A stretch of DNA of 64,000 nucleotides from Thauera chlorobenzoica (GCF_001922305.1 NZ_CP018839.1:3224001-3288000); one strand, 5' to 3'; counted from the stretch's first letter, positions 1 through 11,764 are shown. A program made the numbers and translations. Notes: a model not told the origin generated them from the sequence alone.

Positions 1-124
1 GCAGCAGGCGCTCGAGCACGCGCTTGATGTCGAACTTCTCGTAGTTGGCGTCGCGCACGCCGAGGGCGACGTTTTCGAAGTCGCAGAACAGCGCCATGCT
101 GATGCTGTCGGGGGATGAGGCCAT
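1..124 (-). CDS. NYN-domain protein, N-terminal fragment (runs off window)
   Basis: The first 41 codons of a gene whose remainder lies before the window. The start is an ATG at 124 preceded by GGAG. The visible part contains the motif ALFCDFENVALG, typical of the NYN (Nedd4-BP1/YacP nuclease) superfamily, where the Asp of the DFEN segment helps bind metal in the PIN-like RNase fold. Known bacterial members are putative RNases, some with a C-terminal LOTUS/OST-HTH domain; whether that is present here cannot be seen. Family call is fairly safe, substrate unknown. Confidence 0.7.
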   Translation of the reverse strand, partial: MASSPDSISMALFCDFENVALGVRDANYEKFDIKRVLERLL

Positions 125-194
125 GAAATTCTCCGCGTCTGGTCAGGCGCCGATGTTAAGGCCTGCGTGGCGCCGGCACCAGCGCGCGACTACG

Positions 195-221
195 CCGGGC
201 CGCCACGACGCGGCGGCCCGG
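195..221 (-). terminator. GC-rich hairpin after the ferritin-like gene
   Basis: A perfect 10-bp inverted repeat (195-204 with 212-221, 7-base loop) lies just past the stop codon of the ferritin-like gene on the minus strand. There is no T-run after it, so it may be a transcript-end stabiliser or a weak or Rho-assisted terminator. Confidence 0.35.
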
Positions 222-228
222 ACGGCAC

Positions 229-684
229 TCACGGACGCAAGGTCTGCGCGAGCATCTTGTCGAGCGCCGAGGTGTGGTCGGCCTCTTCGGCGGCGAACTC
301 CATTGCCAGGCGCTTGATTTCGGCGTCGGCGCTCTTTTCGGCGACGGTGCGGTAGAAGTTCATCCCCCGGGCCTCGTTCTCGCGCGCGTACTCGAGCGCC
401 TGGTAGGCATTCATGGTGTAGTCGAAGCCCTCTTCGTCGCCAACTTCGGTCGGTGCCACCCAGCGGTACTGCCAGGACTGGAGCTTGGGCAGTTCGCGCT
501 TGCCGGCACGCTCCACGATCGAATCGCCGTGCATCGTCGAGTAGCGCACCATGTCGCGGAACAGCGCCGCGACTTCGAGGTTGTTGTGTGCTTCCATCAT
601 GTCGGCCAGTTCGAGGTAGCGCTCGGCGGCCTCCCGCTCCATGGCAATTGCGTGGGCGAGGAACTCGGGCATTGTGTAGGACAT
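229..684 (-). CDS. Ferritin-like (rubrerythrin-family) diiron protein
   Basis: 151 residues, cytoplasmic, no signal peptide. The start at 684 is chosen because AGGAGGG lies eight bases upstream; the reading frame stays open to 762, but that extension has no ribosome site. The helices carry Glu/His patterns of a ferritin-like four-helix bundle: EREAAERYLEL near residue 17, EYARENEARGMNFYR in the middle and EEADHTS near the C-terminus. These would bind a diiron centre. There is no rubredoxin-type Cys4 domain, so it is not a full rubrerythrin. A role in iron handling or peroxide defence is inferred from the fold only; the neighbours give no further clue. Confidence 0.75.
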   Translation of the reverse strand: MSYTMPEFLAHAIAMEREAAERYLELADMMEAHNNLEVAALFRDMVRYSTMHGDSIVERAGKRELPKLQSWQYRWVAPTEVGDEEGFDYTMNAYQALEYARENEARGMNFYRTVAEKSADAEIKRLAMEFAAEEADHTSALDKMLAQTLRP

Positions 685-857
685 CGTCTTCCCTCCTGTT
701 GAATTGTGCGGGCCGCCGAAGCGTGTCGCTTCGCATCTGGCGGGGATACGGCCCGAGCCCATTGTATTACCGTTTCATCGCCTGCGCCCTATACCTGGTC
801 TACGGTAGCGGCCGCCGTTGCGCCCGCGGTGTGCGCCGGCACGACGGCGGAGTCTGC

Positions 858-2219
858 TCATGCCCCGGAGCGATCGCTGCGGAAATCCGCGACCTGGATG
901 CCGAACTTGGCGATCTTGTCGTACAGCGTCTTGCGCGGCATGCCGAGCGCTTCGGCCGCCGCGGCGACGTCACCCGCACTGCGGCGCAGGGCGCTTTCGA
1001 TCAGCGCGACCTCGAAGGCGGCCACGCGTTGTGCCAGCCCGCTGCCCTCGCCCACCGGACCCGCCGCCGGTCGCCACAGGCCGAGCACGAAGCGGTCGGC
1101 GGCATGCTGCAGTTCGCGCACGTTGCCCGGCCAGCCCTGTGCCATCAGCCAGTCGAAGACCTCGACCGTCAGTGCCGGCTGCGGCCGGCGGTAGCGTTCG
1201 GCAGCCTGCAGGCAGAAAGCGGCAAACAGCGCGGGAATGTCCTCACGACGCTCGCGCAGCGCAGGCAGGACGATCGGCACGACGTTGAGCCGGTAGTAGA
1301 GATCCGCGCGAAAGCGCCCGGCCGCCGCCTCTGCGGCCAGATCGAGCTTGGTCGCCGCGATCACCCGGCAGTCCACCGGGATCAGCCGGTTCGAGCCGAG
1401 GCGCTCGACCACCCGCTCCTGGAGCACGCGCAGCAGCTTCGCCTGCAGCTGCAGCGCCATGCCCTCGATCTCGTCGAGGAACAGGGTGCCGCCGTCGGCA
1501 TGTTCGATCTTGCCCGCGCGGCTGCGGGTGGCGCCGGTGAAGGCGCCCGGCTCGACGCCGAACATCTCGCTCTCGAACACGCTCTCGGGCAGCGCGGCGC
1601 AGTTGATCGCGACGAAGTGGCCGCGCCGCCGCCGCCCGGCGTCGTGCAGGGCGCGCGCGACGCGCTCCTTGCCGGTGCCGGTCTCGCCCACGATCAGGAT
1701 GTCGACGTCGGTGTCGGCCAGGTCCACAACCAGATCCCGCACCCGCTGCATCGCCGCGCTGTCGCCGAGCAGGCCATCCGGCCCTGCGGCTTGCGCCAGC
1801 CGGGTCTTGAGCGCGCGGTTCTCGAGCACCAGGCGGCGCTTCTCGATCGCGCGGCGCACCACCTCGACCAGGCGCTCGGGGGCGAACGGCTTCTCGATGA
1901 AATCGTAGGCCCCCAGCCGCATCGCCTCGACCGCCATATCGACGTCGCCATGACCGGTGACGAGGATCACCGGCAGGTCGGGATCGAGCGCCTGCGCCCG
2001 TTTCAGCAAGCTCATGCCGTCCATCCCCGGCAGCCGGACATCGCTCACCAGCACCACCGGGCGCCCGGCACCGAGGCGGGCGAGCGCCGGCTCGGCGCGC
2101 GCCAGGCCCTCGACCTCGATGTCGGCGAGGGCGAAGGTCTGGCACCCCGCCATCCGCACCAGCTCGTCGTCCTCGACGTAAAGGACACCGACCGCCCCCC
2201 CGATCGCGTGCTCGTTCAT
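858..2219 (-). CDS. dctD: Sigma-54-dependent response regulator, DctD-like
   Basis: 453 residues: an N-terminal receiver domain (phospho-acceptor Asp in [10 protein letters not shown]), a central AAA+ domain with Walker A GETGTGKE and the sigma-54 contact motif GAFTGA, and a C-terminal Fis-type helix-turn-helix ([17 protein letters not shown]). It overlaps the upstream kinase gene by four bases (ATGA), so the two are translationally coupled. Family knowledge says phosphorylated DctD activates sigma-54 promoters of C4-dicarboxylate transporters. Here the transporter is a TAXI-type TRAP system in the same transcription unit with a consensus sigma-54 promoter at 7636-7652, which is the obvious target. 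The ligand need not be a dicarboxylate. Confidence 0.85.
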   Translation of the reverse strand: MNEHAIGGAVGVLYVEDDELVRMAGCQTFALADIEVEGLARAEPALARLGAGRPVVLVSDVRLPGMDGMSLLKRAQALDPDLPVILVTGHGDVDMAVEAMRLGAYDFIEKPFAPERLVEVVRRAIEKRRLVLENRALKTRLAQAAGPDGLLGDSAAMQRVRDLVVDLADTDVDILIVGETGTGKERVARALHDAGRRRRGHFVAINCAALPESVFESEMFGVEPGAFTGATRSRAGKIEHADGGTLFLDEIEGMALQLQAKLLRVLQERVVERLGSNRLIPVDCRVIAATKLDLAAEAAAGRFRADLYYRLNVVPIVLPALRERREDIPALFAAFCLQAAERYRRPQPALTVEVFDWLMAQGWPGNVRELQHAADRFVLGLWRPAAGPVGEGSGLAQRVAAFEVALIESALRRSAGDVAAAAEALGMPRKTLYDKIAKFGIQVADFRSDRSGA

Positions 2220-4036
2220 TCCGCCTCCCCTGCCCTGCCCTCGCCAGCGCCATCTGTGCCTGCCGCCTCCGGCCAGCACGCCCGCATCACCGTGCCCCCG
2301 CCCGCGCCGGACTCGATCTCGAGACGGCCGCCCGAGCCTTCGATCAGGTCGCTGACGATCGACAGCCCCAGGCCCAGGCCCTGGCCGAGCGGTTTGGTGG
2401 AAAAGAAGGGCTGGGTGATGCGCTCGCGCAATTCCTGCGGAATCCCCGGGCCATTGTCGGCGACTTCAAGGCATAACTGCGTCCCGTGCCGCGCCGCGCC
2501 CAGCGCGATGACGCCGCCATCGCGCCCGGCGAGCGCATCGAGCGCGTTGCCGACCAGGTTCGACAGCACCTGCTCGAGCGCCTGCGGCTGCAGCGGCAGA
2601 CGCACCGCGCCGGCATCGATGCGCAGCTCGACCCCGGCCGCGTCCAGACGCTCGCGGAACCAGCCCGCCACCACCTGCATCGCCTGCGCCGCCGACGCCG
2701 AACCGCCGCCGGTCTGCTGGCGCGAGGCGAATACCTTGAGCTGCGCGGTGAGCCGGGCCATGCGCTCGATCAGGCCGATGATCTGGTTCAGGTTGTCGCG
2801 CAGCGGCTCGAGCCGGCCGCGATCGAGAAAGGTGAGGCTGTTGCCGGCGAAGCTGCGCAGCGCAGCGAGCGGCTGGTTCAGCTCGTGGGCGACGCCGGCG
2901 GCCATCTGGCCGAGGGCGGCGAGACGGTTGGCCTCGATCAGCGCGCGCTGGGCGCCGCGCAGCTTCTGTTCGGTGGCGCTGCGCTCGGAGATCTCGCGCA
3001 ACAACTGGGCGTTGGTGGTGGCAAGGTCGGCGGTGCGTTCGGCCACCGTGCGTTCGAGCTCGGCCTGCGCCGCCAGGCGCTCGCGCAGGCGCCGTGCATG
3101 CAGCGCCCAGTACAGCCCGGCGACGGCCAGCACGCACAGCGCCAACCCCACCGCGAGCACCGCGGACCACGCCGCGGCACGCACCGGCGCGGTGTCGAGC
3201 AGCATCAGCATGCGCCAGTCGACCCAGTCCAGGGCACGACTACCGACCACGTAGTCCTGCCCCCCCAGCCGCGCACGGCCGGGCTCGCGCCAGACCAGCG
3301 GCAGCGCCTCGAGCGCGGCGGTGAAATACTGCCGCGTCGCCGCCAGCGCCGCGCGCGACTCCGGCGACAGCGGCGCCAGAGTGCCGAACTTCCATGCCGG
3401 ATTGGACGACAGCGCGACCACGCCGTGGCGGTCCACGACCAGCACCGACTCTCCGCCCGCAGCCCAGGTCGCTTCGAGCTGGGTCAGCTCGACCTTGACC
3501 GCGAGCACGCCAGTGATGCGACCAGCGGCGCGCACCGGGTGAGCGATGAAGAAGCCTGGAACCTGGGTCGTCGCGCCGACGGCAAAGAACTTGCCGGCAC
3601 CGCCGGCGAGCGCATCGCGGAAGTAGGGGCGGAAGGCGTAGTTCTCGCCGACGAAGGAATCCGCCCGCCGCCAGTTGCTCGCCGCCAGGGTGCGCCCCGC
3701 GGGGTCGATCAGGTACAGCATGCCGGCCCCGGTACGCTCATTGACCTGCTCGAGCAAGGCATTCGCCGCCGCCACCCGCGCCGGATCGTCGGGCGCCTGG
3801 AGCAGCTGCTGCAGGCTGGGATGCTGGGCGAGCACCGGGGGCAGGCTCTCGAAGCGCAGCAGCTCCGCGTCCAGGCTCGCCGCCAGCAGCGCCAGGCGCT
3901 GGCTGGCGTGCAGGGCGAGCTCGTCGGCACCGGCCTTGAAGCGCCAGGCATGCACCGCCCACAACAGCGGCACGACGAGCAGACCGGGCAGCAGCACGCG
4001 GGCAAGGCGGGTCGTCGGCAGGAAGCGGTGCATCAT
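2216..4036 (-). CDS. dctB: Sensor histidine kinase, DctB-like
   Basis: 606 residues. A membrane segment near residues 10-30 is followed by a roughly 250-residue periplasmic sensor of the double-Cache type, a second membrane segment near residue 290, a coiled linker, the HisKA domain with the phospho-acceptor His in GVAHELNQPLAAL, and an HATPase domain (DNGPGIPQ, GQGLGLGLS). It starts four bases after the DUF1850 stop and overlaps the regulator gene by ATGA. It is expected to autophosphorylate in response to a periplasmic carboxylate and pass the phosphate to the adjacent DctD-like regulator. Confidence 0.85.
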   Translation of the reverse strand: MMHRFLPTTRLARVLLPGLLVVPLLWAVHAWRFKAGADELALHASQRLALLAASLDAELLRFESLPPVLAQHPSLQQLLQAPDDPARVAAANALLEQVNERTGAGMLYLIDPAGRTLAASNWRRADSFVGENYAFRPYFRDALAGGAGKFFAVGATTQVPGFFIAHPVRAAGRITGVLAVKVELTQLEATWAAGGESVLVVDRHGVVALSSNPAWKFGTLAPLSPESRAALAATRQYFTAALEALPLVWREPGRARLGGQDYVVGSRALDWVDWRMLMLLDTAPVRAAAWSAVLAVGLALCVLAVAGLYWALHARRLRERLAAQAELERTVAERTADLATTNAQLLREISERSATEQKLRGAQRALIEANRLAALGQMAAGVAHELNQPLAALRSFAGNSLTFLDRGRLEPLRDNLNQIIGLIERMARLTAQLKVFASRQQTGGGSASAAQAMQVVAGWFRERLDAAGVELRIDAGAVRLPLQPQALEQVLSNLVGNALDALAGRDGGVIALGAARHGTQLCLEVADNGPGIPQELRERITQPFFSTKPLGQGLGLGLSIVSDLIEGSGGRLEIESGAGGGTVMRACWPEAAGTDGAGEGRAGEAE

Positions 4037-4040
4037 GGTC

Positions 4041-4486
4041 TCACGGGTTTCGGGCGGCCGGCCGTAGCACCGGTTCGGGCACCGGTGTCGGTGCCTCAGG
4101 CGCCATTGTGCACGGCCGCAGCTCGGTCACGCCACCGTCGGCGGGGAGGATTGCCGACAGCGGCACGCAGGCCGGCTCGCCCCCCTGCGCCGCCTCGCCC
4201 GTGCACCACTCGTAATCGGCGGTGTAGCCCGAGCGCGTCAGGCGCAGCACGGCGTGGCGGCTGCCGGGCCGCCATTCCCACACGCCGTCGCGCAGCACCG
4301 CCCCGGCCGGCGGCTCCATCCCGGCACCAAAGCCGCGCACGCGCACGGCCTCCAGCACCAGCGCCGCCGCCTCCACCCGCCAGCGCTCCTCCCAGCGCAC
4401 CTTTTCAATCGAGTGCGTCCACGCCAGGGTGAACGCATTGACCGCCAGCGCCACGCTGGCGACGCTGGTGGCGAGGCAGGCGCCGA

Positions 4487-4490
<4 letters not shown>
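4041..4490 (-). CDS. DUF1850-type accessory protein of a TAXI-TRAP transporter
   Basis: 149 residues with a hydrophobic N-terminus (about residues 1-20, signal or anchor) and the tryptophan-rich pattern of the DUF1850 family (EKVRWEERW, GVWEWRPGSRH). The start is a GTG that overlaps the permease stop in GTGA, so it is translationally coupled; a longer open frame upstream is antisense shadow. DUF1850 genes are commonly found next to fused TRAP permeases and TAXI binding proteins, which matches this setting. Molecular function is unknown; an envelope role in transport is inferred from context. Confidence 0.7.
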
Positions 4491-6520
<2,030 letters not shown>

Positions 6521-6626
6521 GACGGCCCCGGTCTGGAAATCGGCGGGAAAGCGGGGGGAGTCCGGCCCGGCCCCGGCCGCGGCGCTCACGCCGGGCGGGG
6601 GCCAGGTCCGGCCTCGGAGCGAGGGC

Positions 6627-7577
6627 TTACTTGATCAGGCCTTGCTCGCGGTAGTACTTCTCCGCACCCGGGTGGAGCGGCACCGGCAGGCCCTCGATCG
6701 CCTTCTCGAGCTTGATCTGGCGCGCGGCGGAGTGCGAATTGCCGAGGCGCTCGAGGTTGTCGAAGATACCCTTGGTCATCTGGTAGACAACTTCGGCCGG
6801 CACCTTGTCGTGGGTGATCAGCAGGTTGTTGATCGCCACGGTGTCGACATCGGCGCTCTGCCCTTCGTAAGTGCCGGCCGGCACCTTGGCCGACTGATAG
6901 GCGGCATCACCGACCTTGGCGACGACCTCGGCCGGGATCGGCACGAAGTTCACCTTCACTGCGGCGGAGAGATCGCGCAGCGCCGCCACGCCGAGGCCGG
7001 CCGACTGCAGGGTGACGTCGATCTGGCGGTTCTTCATCAACTCGACCGATTCGCCGAAGGGCAGGTATTCGACCTTGGCGAAATCGGCATAGGTCAGGCC
7101 TGCCGCCTTCAGGATCGCGCGGGCGTTGATCTCGGTGCCCGAGCGCGGCGCCCCGACCGAGATGCGCTTGCCCTTGAGGTCGGCAAGCGAATGGATGTTG
7201 GCGTCGGCCAGGGCGACGATCTGGATGTAGTTGGGGTACACGGAGGCGACCGCGCGCAGCTTGTCGAGCGGCTTGGCGAAGCCCGCCTCGGCATTGCCCT
7301 TCCACGCGTCCGACACCGAGTCGGCGAGCGAGAAGCCGATCTCGCCGCGGCCGGCCTGCAGCAGGTTGAGGTTCTCGGCCGAAGCCTTGGTCGCCTGCAC
7401 CTGGACCTTGCTGTCGGGAATAGCCTCGCCGTAGACCTGCGACAGGGTGACGCCGAGCGGATAGTAGACACCGCTGGTGCCACCGGTCAGCACATTGACG
7501 AAGGTCGCCGCCGAGGCCGCGGACGTGACCGCGACGAACAGGGTGCCGAGCGCGCATTTGCGGATCAGGGATTTCAT
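6627..7577 (-). CDS. TAXI family TRAP transporter periplasmic binding protein
   Basis: 316 residues with a Sec signal peptide (MKSLIRKCALGTLFVAVTSA, cleavage likely after ASAA). The mature protein shows the TAXI pattern: VLTGGTSGVYYPLG near the N-terminus, then LKGKRISVGAPRSGTE and a C-terminal HPGAEKYYREQG. Known TAXI proteins deliver carboxylates such as glutamate or 2-oxoglutarate-like compounds to fused TRAP permeases. The start is supported by GAGGAGG. It is the first gene of the operon and sits 49 bases downstream of the expected start site of the sigma-54 promoter. Confidence 0.88.
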   Translation of the reverse strand: MKSLIRKCALGTLFVAVTSAASAATFVNVLTGGTSGVYYPLGVTLSQVYGEAIPDSKVQVQATKASAENLNLLQAGRGEIGFSLADSVSDAWKGNAEAGFAKPLDKLRAVASVYPNYIQIVALADANIHSLADLKGKRISVGAPRSGTEINARAILKAAGLTYADFAKVEYLPFGESVELMKNRQIDVTLQSAGLGVAALRDLSAAVKVNFVPIPAEVVAKVGDAAYQSAKVPAGTYEGQSADVDTVAINNLLITHDKVPAEVVYQMTKGIFDNLERLGNSHSAARQIKLEKAIEGLPVPLHPGAEKYYREQGLIK

Positions 7578-7922
7578 CGGGAAGCCTCCTCGAATTAGAA
7601 CGGATTATTTGCCCATCAGTGAGCGGGAACACTTTAGCAACCCCCGTGCCACCGGCGCACGCCTTGCCGGATTGGCGTTTTCCCTGATTCTGCGGGCTTT
7701 CCGGCGCGCTGCGGGGCGCTGTCGCTGCCCGCCTTGCGCGGATCTTCGGAACAGACCAGCGTGCGCTGTCGGCGATCCCGCACACTGCAGTGCACAATCC
7801 GCCGTCATGACGGAAGACGCCCTCTTCCCAGCACCCCGGCCGATCTGCTACAACCCGCTTCCCACCGCCATGAAAGGCGGTACCGGGCCCGCGCAGGCGG
7901 GCCGCAAGCATTCGGGAGCACC
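7578..7922. other. 345-bp divergent intergenic region
   Basis: No credible gene here. It holds the sigma-54 promoter for the TAXI-TRAP operon (minus strand). Candidate upstream activator sites lie around 7760-7800, where GTGCG and CGCAC half-sites face each other, next to a CACTGCAGTG palindrome. On the plus strand it contains the leader of the FAD oxidoreductase gene, including a 7-bp hairpin at 7886-7903. Confidence 0.5.
7636..7652 (-). promoter_or_regulatory. Sigma-54 (-24/-12) promoter of the TAXI-TRAP operon
   Basis: Read on the minus strand this is TGGCAC-GGGGG-TTGCT, a full match to the sigma-54 consensus TGGCAC-N5-TTGCW with correct GG-GC spacing. It lies about 60 bases before the TAXI binding-protein start. 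A DctD-like activator is encoded in the same operon, giving a positive autoregulatory circuit. Confidence 0.85.
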
Positions 7923-9032
7923 ATGGAAACCGTCGATTGCGTGGTCATCGGCGCCGGCGTCGTCGGGCTGGCCTGCGCGCGCAGCCTGGCCGAGGCCGGG
8001 CGCGAAGTCGTCATCCTCGAGCGCGAGACGGGCTTTGGCAGCGGCATCAGCGCGCGCAACAGCGAAGTCATCCACGCCGGCCTCTACTACCCGCCCGGCT
8101 CGCTGAAGGCGCGGCTTTGCGTCGAGGGCCGCGAGCTGCTGTACGCCTGGTGCGCCGAGCGCGGCGTGGCGCATGCGCGCTGCGGCAAGCTCGTCGTCGC
8201 CGCGCGCGCCGAGCAGATGGACCGGCTGCAGCAGATCGCCGCGCGTGCCCGCGCCAACGGCGTGACCGACCTGCGCCTGCTCGAGCGCACCGAGGTCGCC
8301 GCGCTCGAACCCGCGCTCGACGTCCACGCCGCGCTGCTGTCGCCCTCCACCGGCATCGTCGACAGCCACGGCCTGATGCTGTCGCTGCTCGGCGCGGCCG
8401 AGGCGCGCGGCGCGATGCTCGCCCTGGGCAGTCCGGTGCTCGGCGGCGCGGCCGGGGGCGAGGGCATCGTCCTCGAAGTCGGCGGCGACGCGCCGAGCAC
8501 ACTGCGCGCGCGCTGCGTGGTCAATGCCGCCGGGCTGGACGCGGTCGCGCTCGGCCACGCCATCCGCGGCCCGGCCGCCACCCGCGCACCGCAGGCCCAC
8601 TTCGCCCGCGGGGTGTATTTCAGCTACACCGGCAAGGCCCCGTTCTCGCACCTGATCTACCCGATCCCGGAGCCGGGTGGCCTGGGCGTGCACCTGACGC
8701 TCGACCTCGGCGGCCAGGCCAAGTTCGGCCCCGACGTGGAGTGGATCGATGCCCCCGACTACGCCGTCCACCCGGCGCGCGCCGCCGCTTTCTACACCGC
8801 GATCCGCGGCTGGTGGCCGCAACTGGAAGACGGCCGCCTGGAGCCGGGCTACGCCGGCGTGCGGCCCAAGATCGTCGGCCCCGGTGAGCCCGACGCCGAC
8901 TTCCACATCGACGGCCCCGCCGCCCACGGCGTGCCCGGCCTGATCCACCTCTACGGCATCGAATCGCCGGGTCTCACCGCGGCGCTGGCGATCGGCGAGC
9001 AAGTCGCGGTGCTGGCGGGACGGGCGGCGTGA
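7923..9032 (+). CDS. FAD-dependent oxidoreductase, L-2-hydroxyglutarate oxidase-like
   Basis: 369 residues. An N-terminal dinucleotide-binding motif [18 protein letters not shown] (residues 6-23) is followed by the DAO-family pattern [17 protein letters not shown], characteristic of LhgO/L2HGDH relatives, and C-terminal [11 protein letters not shown] and [14 protein letters not shown]. The ATG at 7923 has GGGAG just upstream; the open frame before it is not conserved-looking. The expected reaction is oxidation of a 2-hydroxy acid to a 2-oxo acid with electrons passed to quinone or oxygen. It is divergent from the TRAP operon and could metabolise its substrate, but that is only a neighbourhood guess. 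Confidence 0.8.
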   Translation: METVDCVVIGAGVVGLACARSLAEAGREVVILERETGFGSGISARNSEVIHAGLYYPPGSLKARLCVEGRELLYAWCAERGVAHARCGKLVVAARAEQMDRLQQIAARARANGVTDLRLLERTEVAALEPALDVHAALLSPSTGIVDSHGLMLSLLGAAEARGAMLALGSPVLGGAAGGEGIVLEVGGDAPSTLRARCVVNAAGLDAVALGHAIRGPAATRAPQAHFARGVYFSYTGKAPFSHLIYPIPEPGGLGVHLTLDLGGQAKFGPDVEWIDAPDYAVHPARAAAFYTAIRGWWPQLEDGRLEPGYAGVRPKIVGPGEPDADFHIDGPAAHGVPGLIHLYGIESPGLTAALAIGEQVAVLAGRAA

Positions 9033-9135
9033 GCCGCCCACTGCCGTGGCCCATGCGAACCGCACGGCTCGAACGCCACGCGCATAGCACGCTCAGATGG
9101 CGGCAACCGGCTGCCTGAGAGAGGCCCCGCGCAGG

Positions 9136-10293
9136 CTACAGGACCGCGCGATAGATCGCGCAGACATCCTCAAACCCCATGTCGCACGGGTTGGTGGCGA
9201 TCAGGCGCTGGATCTGGGTGACGACTTCGTCGGCCATCGACGGGATGTCCGCTGCGGTGACGCCGAAGTGGCTCATGCGCGTGGCGAGCCCGCCCCACCC
9301 TGCCATCGCCTCCATCGCCGCGACGAAGGCCGCGGCCGCTTCGGCGTCGGAGGCGAACGCCCGCCCGGGCAGCACGCACGGCGCCAGTTCGGCGTAGAGG
9401 GGAGTCGCCGCCCGCAGGTTGAAGCGCAGCACCGGCCCCATCACCAGAGCGTTGGCGTGGCCGTGGGGGACGTGGAAACGTGCGCCGAGCGGATAGGCCA
9501 GCCCGTGGATGGCGGCCACGGAGGCGTTGACGAACGCCATCCCGGCGAGCATCGCGCCTTCGAGCACCGCTGCGCGGGCCTCGAGATCGCCGCCGTCTTC
9601 GAGCACGCGCGGCAGCTTGCCCGCGAGCAGGGCGAGGGCCTTGCGCGCGAGGGCGTCGGCCACCGGGTTCTTCTTCGTCCGGCTGGTGTAGGCCTCGATC
9701 GCATGGACCATCGCGTCGAGCGCGGTGGCCGCGGTCACCCGTGGCGGCATCCCGGCGCTCAGCCCGGCGTCGAGCAGGGCGAGATCGGGCAGCAGCTGCG
9801 GCGCATAGACCGCTTTCTTCTCCAGGCTCTCGCAGGTGATCACCGACACCCAGGTGACTTCCGAGCCGGTACCGGCGGTGGTCGGCACCTGGATCAGCGG
9901 CAGGCGCCCGCCGCGCGCCCGATCGACGCCGTAGATTTCATCGATGTCCTGGCCCGAGCGCGCCAGCAGCGCGACGACCTTGGCGGTGTCGAGCGACGAT
10001 CCGCCGCCCAGCCCGACGATGCCGTCGGCCCGGCCCTGCCCGGCGGCCTCGACCGCGCGGCGCACCATCGCCGCCGGGGGGTCGGCCTCGACCGCATCGA
10101 ACAGCTGTGCGTCGAGCCCGGCCCGGCGCAGCGCCTCGATGGCGCGCGCGGCGATGCCGCAGGCGGCGATGCCGGGGTCGCAGACGATCAACGGGCGCCG
10201 CATCCCGAGTTCCTGCGCGAACTCGCCGAGGCGGTCGATCGCGCCGATTTCGGAAACGATGCGGGGCGGTGCGCGAAAGGTGAATGCCGTCAT
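9136..10293 (-). CDS. Iron-containing alcohol dehydrogenase (copy 1)
   Basis: 385 residues of the group III (Fe-ADH) family. The NAD-binding segment GLGGGSSLDTAK, the PTTAGTGSEVT stretch and the metal ligands are visible: Asp and His in DAMVHAIEAYTSR, then two His in HGLAYPLGARFHVPHG. GAGGAGG precedes the ATG. It is the last gene of the minus-strand unit behind an aldehyde dehydrogenase, and is a paralogue of the gene at 11870-13024. Substrate is inferred, not shown: with a succinate-semialdehyde-type dehydrogenase next door, 4-hydroxybutyrate or another omega-hydroxy compound is plausible. Confidence 0.85.
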   Translation of the reverse strand: MTAFTFRAPPRIVSEIGAIDRLGEFAQELGMRRPLIVCDPGIAACGIAARAIEALRRAGLDAQLFDAVEADPPAAMVRRAVEAAGQGRADGIVGLGGGSSLDTAKVVALLARSGQDIDEIYGVDRARGGRLPLIQVPTTAGTGSEVTWVSVITCESLEKKAVYAPQLLPDLALLDAGLSAGMPPRVTAATALDAMVHAIEAYTSRTKKNPVADALARKALALLAGKLPRVLEDGGDLEARAAVLEGAMLAGMAFVNASVAAIHGLAYPLGARFHVPHGHANALVMGPVLRFNLRAATPLYAELAPCVLPGRAFASDAEAAAAFVAAMEAMAGWGGLATRMSHFGVTAADIPSMADEVVTQIQRLIATNPCDMGFEDVCAIYRAVL

Positions 10294-10303
10294 CGCCGCC
10301 TCC

Positions 10304-11764
10304 TCACCGGATCCCGCCCAGGCACAGGTACTTCATCTCGACGTAGTCCTCGATGCCGTACTTCGAGCCTTCGCGGCCGATGCCCGACTCCTTGACCCCG
10401 CCGAAGGGAGCGACCTCGGTCGAGATGATCCCTTCGTTGATACCGACGATGCCGTATTCCAGCCCTTCGGCGACACGCCACACACGGGCAATGTCCCTGG
10501 CGTAGAAATAGGCCGCCAGCCCGAACTCGGTGGCGTTGGCGAGGGCGATCGCCTCCGCTTCGGTGTGGAAGCGGAACAGCGGCGCCACCGGGCCGAAGAT
10601 CTCCTCGCGCGCGACGCGCATCTGCGCGGTGACGCCGGTGAGGATGGTGGGCTCGTAGAACGTCCCACCCAGCGCATGGCGCCTGCCGCCGCAGAGCACC
10701 CGGGCGCCCTTGCCCACCGCGTCGGCGAGCAGGGTCTCGACCTTCGCCACTGCGTCGTCGTTGATCAGCGGGCCTTGCTCGACTTCACCGGAGAGGCCGG
10801 GGCCAACCCGCAGACGGGCCACCGCCTCGGCCAGCTTCGCGGCGAAGGCGTCGTAGATGCCGTCCTGCACCAGCAGGCGGTTGGCGCACACGCAGGTCTG
10901 GCCGGCGTTGCGGTACTTGGAGGCCATCGCCCCCGCCACCGCGGCGTCCAGATCGGCATCGTCGAAGACGATGAAGGGGGCATTGCCGCCGAGCTCCAGC
11001 GACACCTTCTTCACGCTGCCGGCGCACTGGCGCATCAGCAGCTTGCCGACCTCGGTGGAGCCGGTGAAGGAGAGCTTGCGCACGGTCGGGTTGGCGGTGA
11101 GTTCGCCGCCGACTTCGGCGGCGCGGCGCGTGGTGACGATGTTGAGCACGCCTTTCGGCAGGCCGGCGCGCTCGGCCAGCACCGCGAGCGCGAGCGCGCA
11201 CAGCGGCGTATCCTCGGCAGGCTTGATCACCATCGTGCACCCGGCGGCGAGCGCCGGGCCGGCCTTGCGCGTGATCATCGCGATCGGGAAGTTCCACGGG
11301 GTGATCGCCGCCACCACGCCGATCGGCTCCTTCAGCACGACGATGCGCTTGTCCGCGCCGTGGCTCGGAATGACGTCGCCGTAGATGCGCTTGCCCTCCT
11401 CGGCGAACCACTCGATGAAGGCGGCGCCGTAGGCGACTTCGCCGCGCGCCTCGGCGAGCGGCTTGCCCTGCTCGGAAGTCATCAGCACGGCGAGGTCGTC
11501 CTGGTTCGCCAGGATCAGCTCGAACCACGTGCGCAGCACCGCGGCGCGCTCCTTTGCGGTCCGCGCCCGCCAGGCCGGCAGCGCCGCGGCCGCAGCGTCG
11601 ATCGCACGCCGGGTCTCGGCCGCCCCCATGTCGGGCACGCGCGCCAGCACGCGGCCGTCGGCGGGGTCGGTGACCTCGAACCGGGCGCCGTGATCGGCCC
11701 CGGTCCAGGCGCCGTCGATATAGGCCAGCTCGCGCAGCAGCGCGGAATCCTTCAGTTGCATCAT
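10304..11764 (-). CDS. gabD: NAD(P)-dependent succinate-semialdehyde-type dehydrogenase
   Basis: 486 residues, full length for the GabD branch of aldehyde dehydrogenases. Visible features are ITPWNFPIAMITRK, the cofactor loop SFTGSTEVGK, the catalytic Glu in LELGGNAPF and the catalytic Cys in NAGQTCVCANR (the short CVC form seen in GabD). The C-terminal part ends in GGVKESGIGREGSKYG. Oxidises a semialdehyde to the acid; succinate semialdehyde is the family default. It sits between two paralogous iron alcohol dehydrogenases and downstream of an ABC transporter, suggesting uptake then alcohol-aldehyde-acid oxidation. Confidence 0.82.
   Translation of the reverse strand: MMQLKDSALLRELAYIDGAWTGADHGARFEVTDPADGRVLARVPDMGAAETRRAIDAAAAALPAWRARTAKERAAVLRTWFELILANQDDLAVLMTSEQGKPLAEARGEVAYGAAFIEWFAEEGKRIYGDVIPSHGADKRIVVLKEPIGVVAAITPWNFPIAMITRKAGPALAAGCTMVIKPAEDTPLCALALAVLAERAGLPKGVLNIVTTRRAAEVGGELTANPTVRKLSFTGSTEVGKLLMRQCAGSVKKVSLELGGNAPFIVFDDADLDAAVAGAMASKYRNAGQTCVCANRLLVQDGIYDAFAAKLAEAVARLRVGPGLSGEVEQGPLINDDAVAKVETLLADAVGKGARVLCGGRRHALGGTFYEPTILTGVTAQMRVAREEIFGPVAPLFRFHTEAEAIALANATEFGLAAYFYARDIARVWRVAEGLEYGIVGINEGIISTEVAPFGGVKESGIGREGSKYGIEDYVEMKYLCLGGIR

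Noticed and set aside
453..3254. Open frame of 933 codons on the plus strand
   Set aside because: Antisense to the DctB/DctD-like genes, whose domains are unambiguous; GC-rich codon bias leaves the opposite frame open. Composition is Arg/Pro/Ala-rich without domains.
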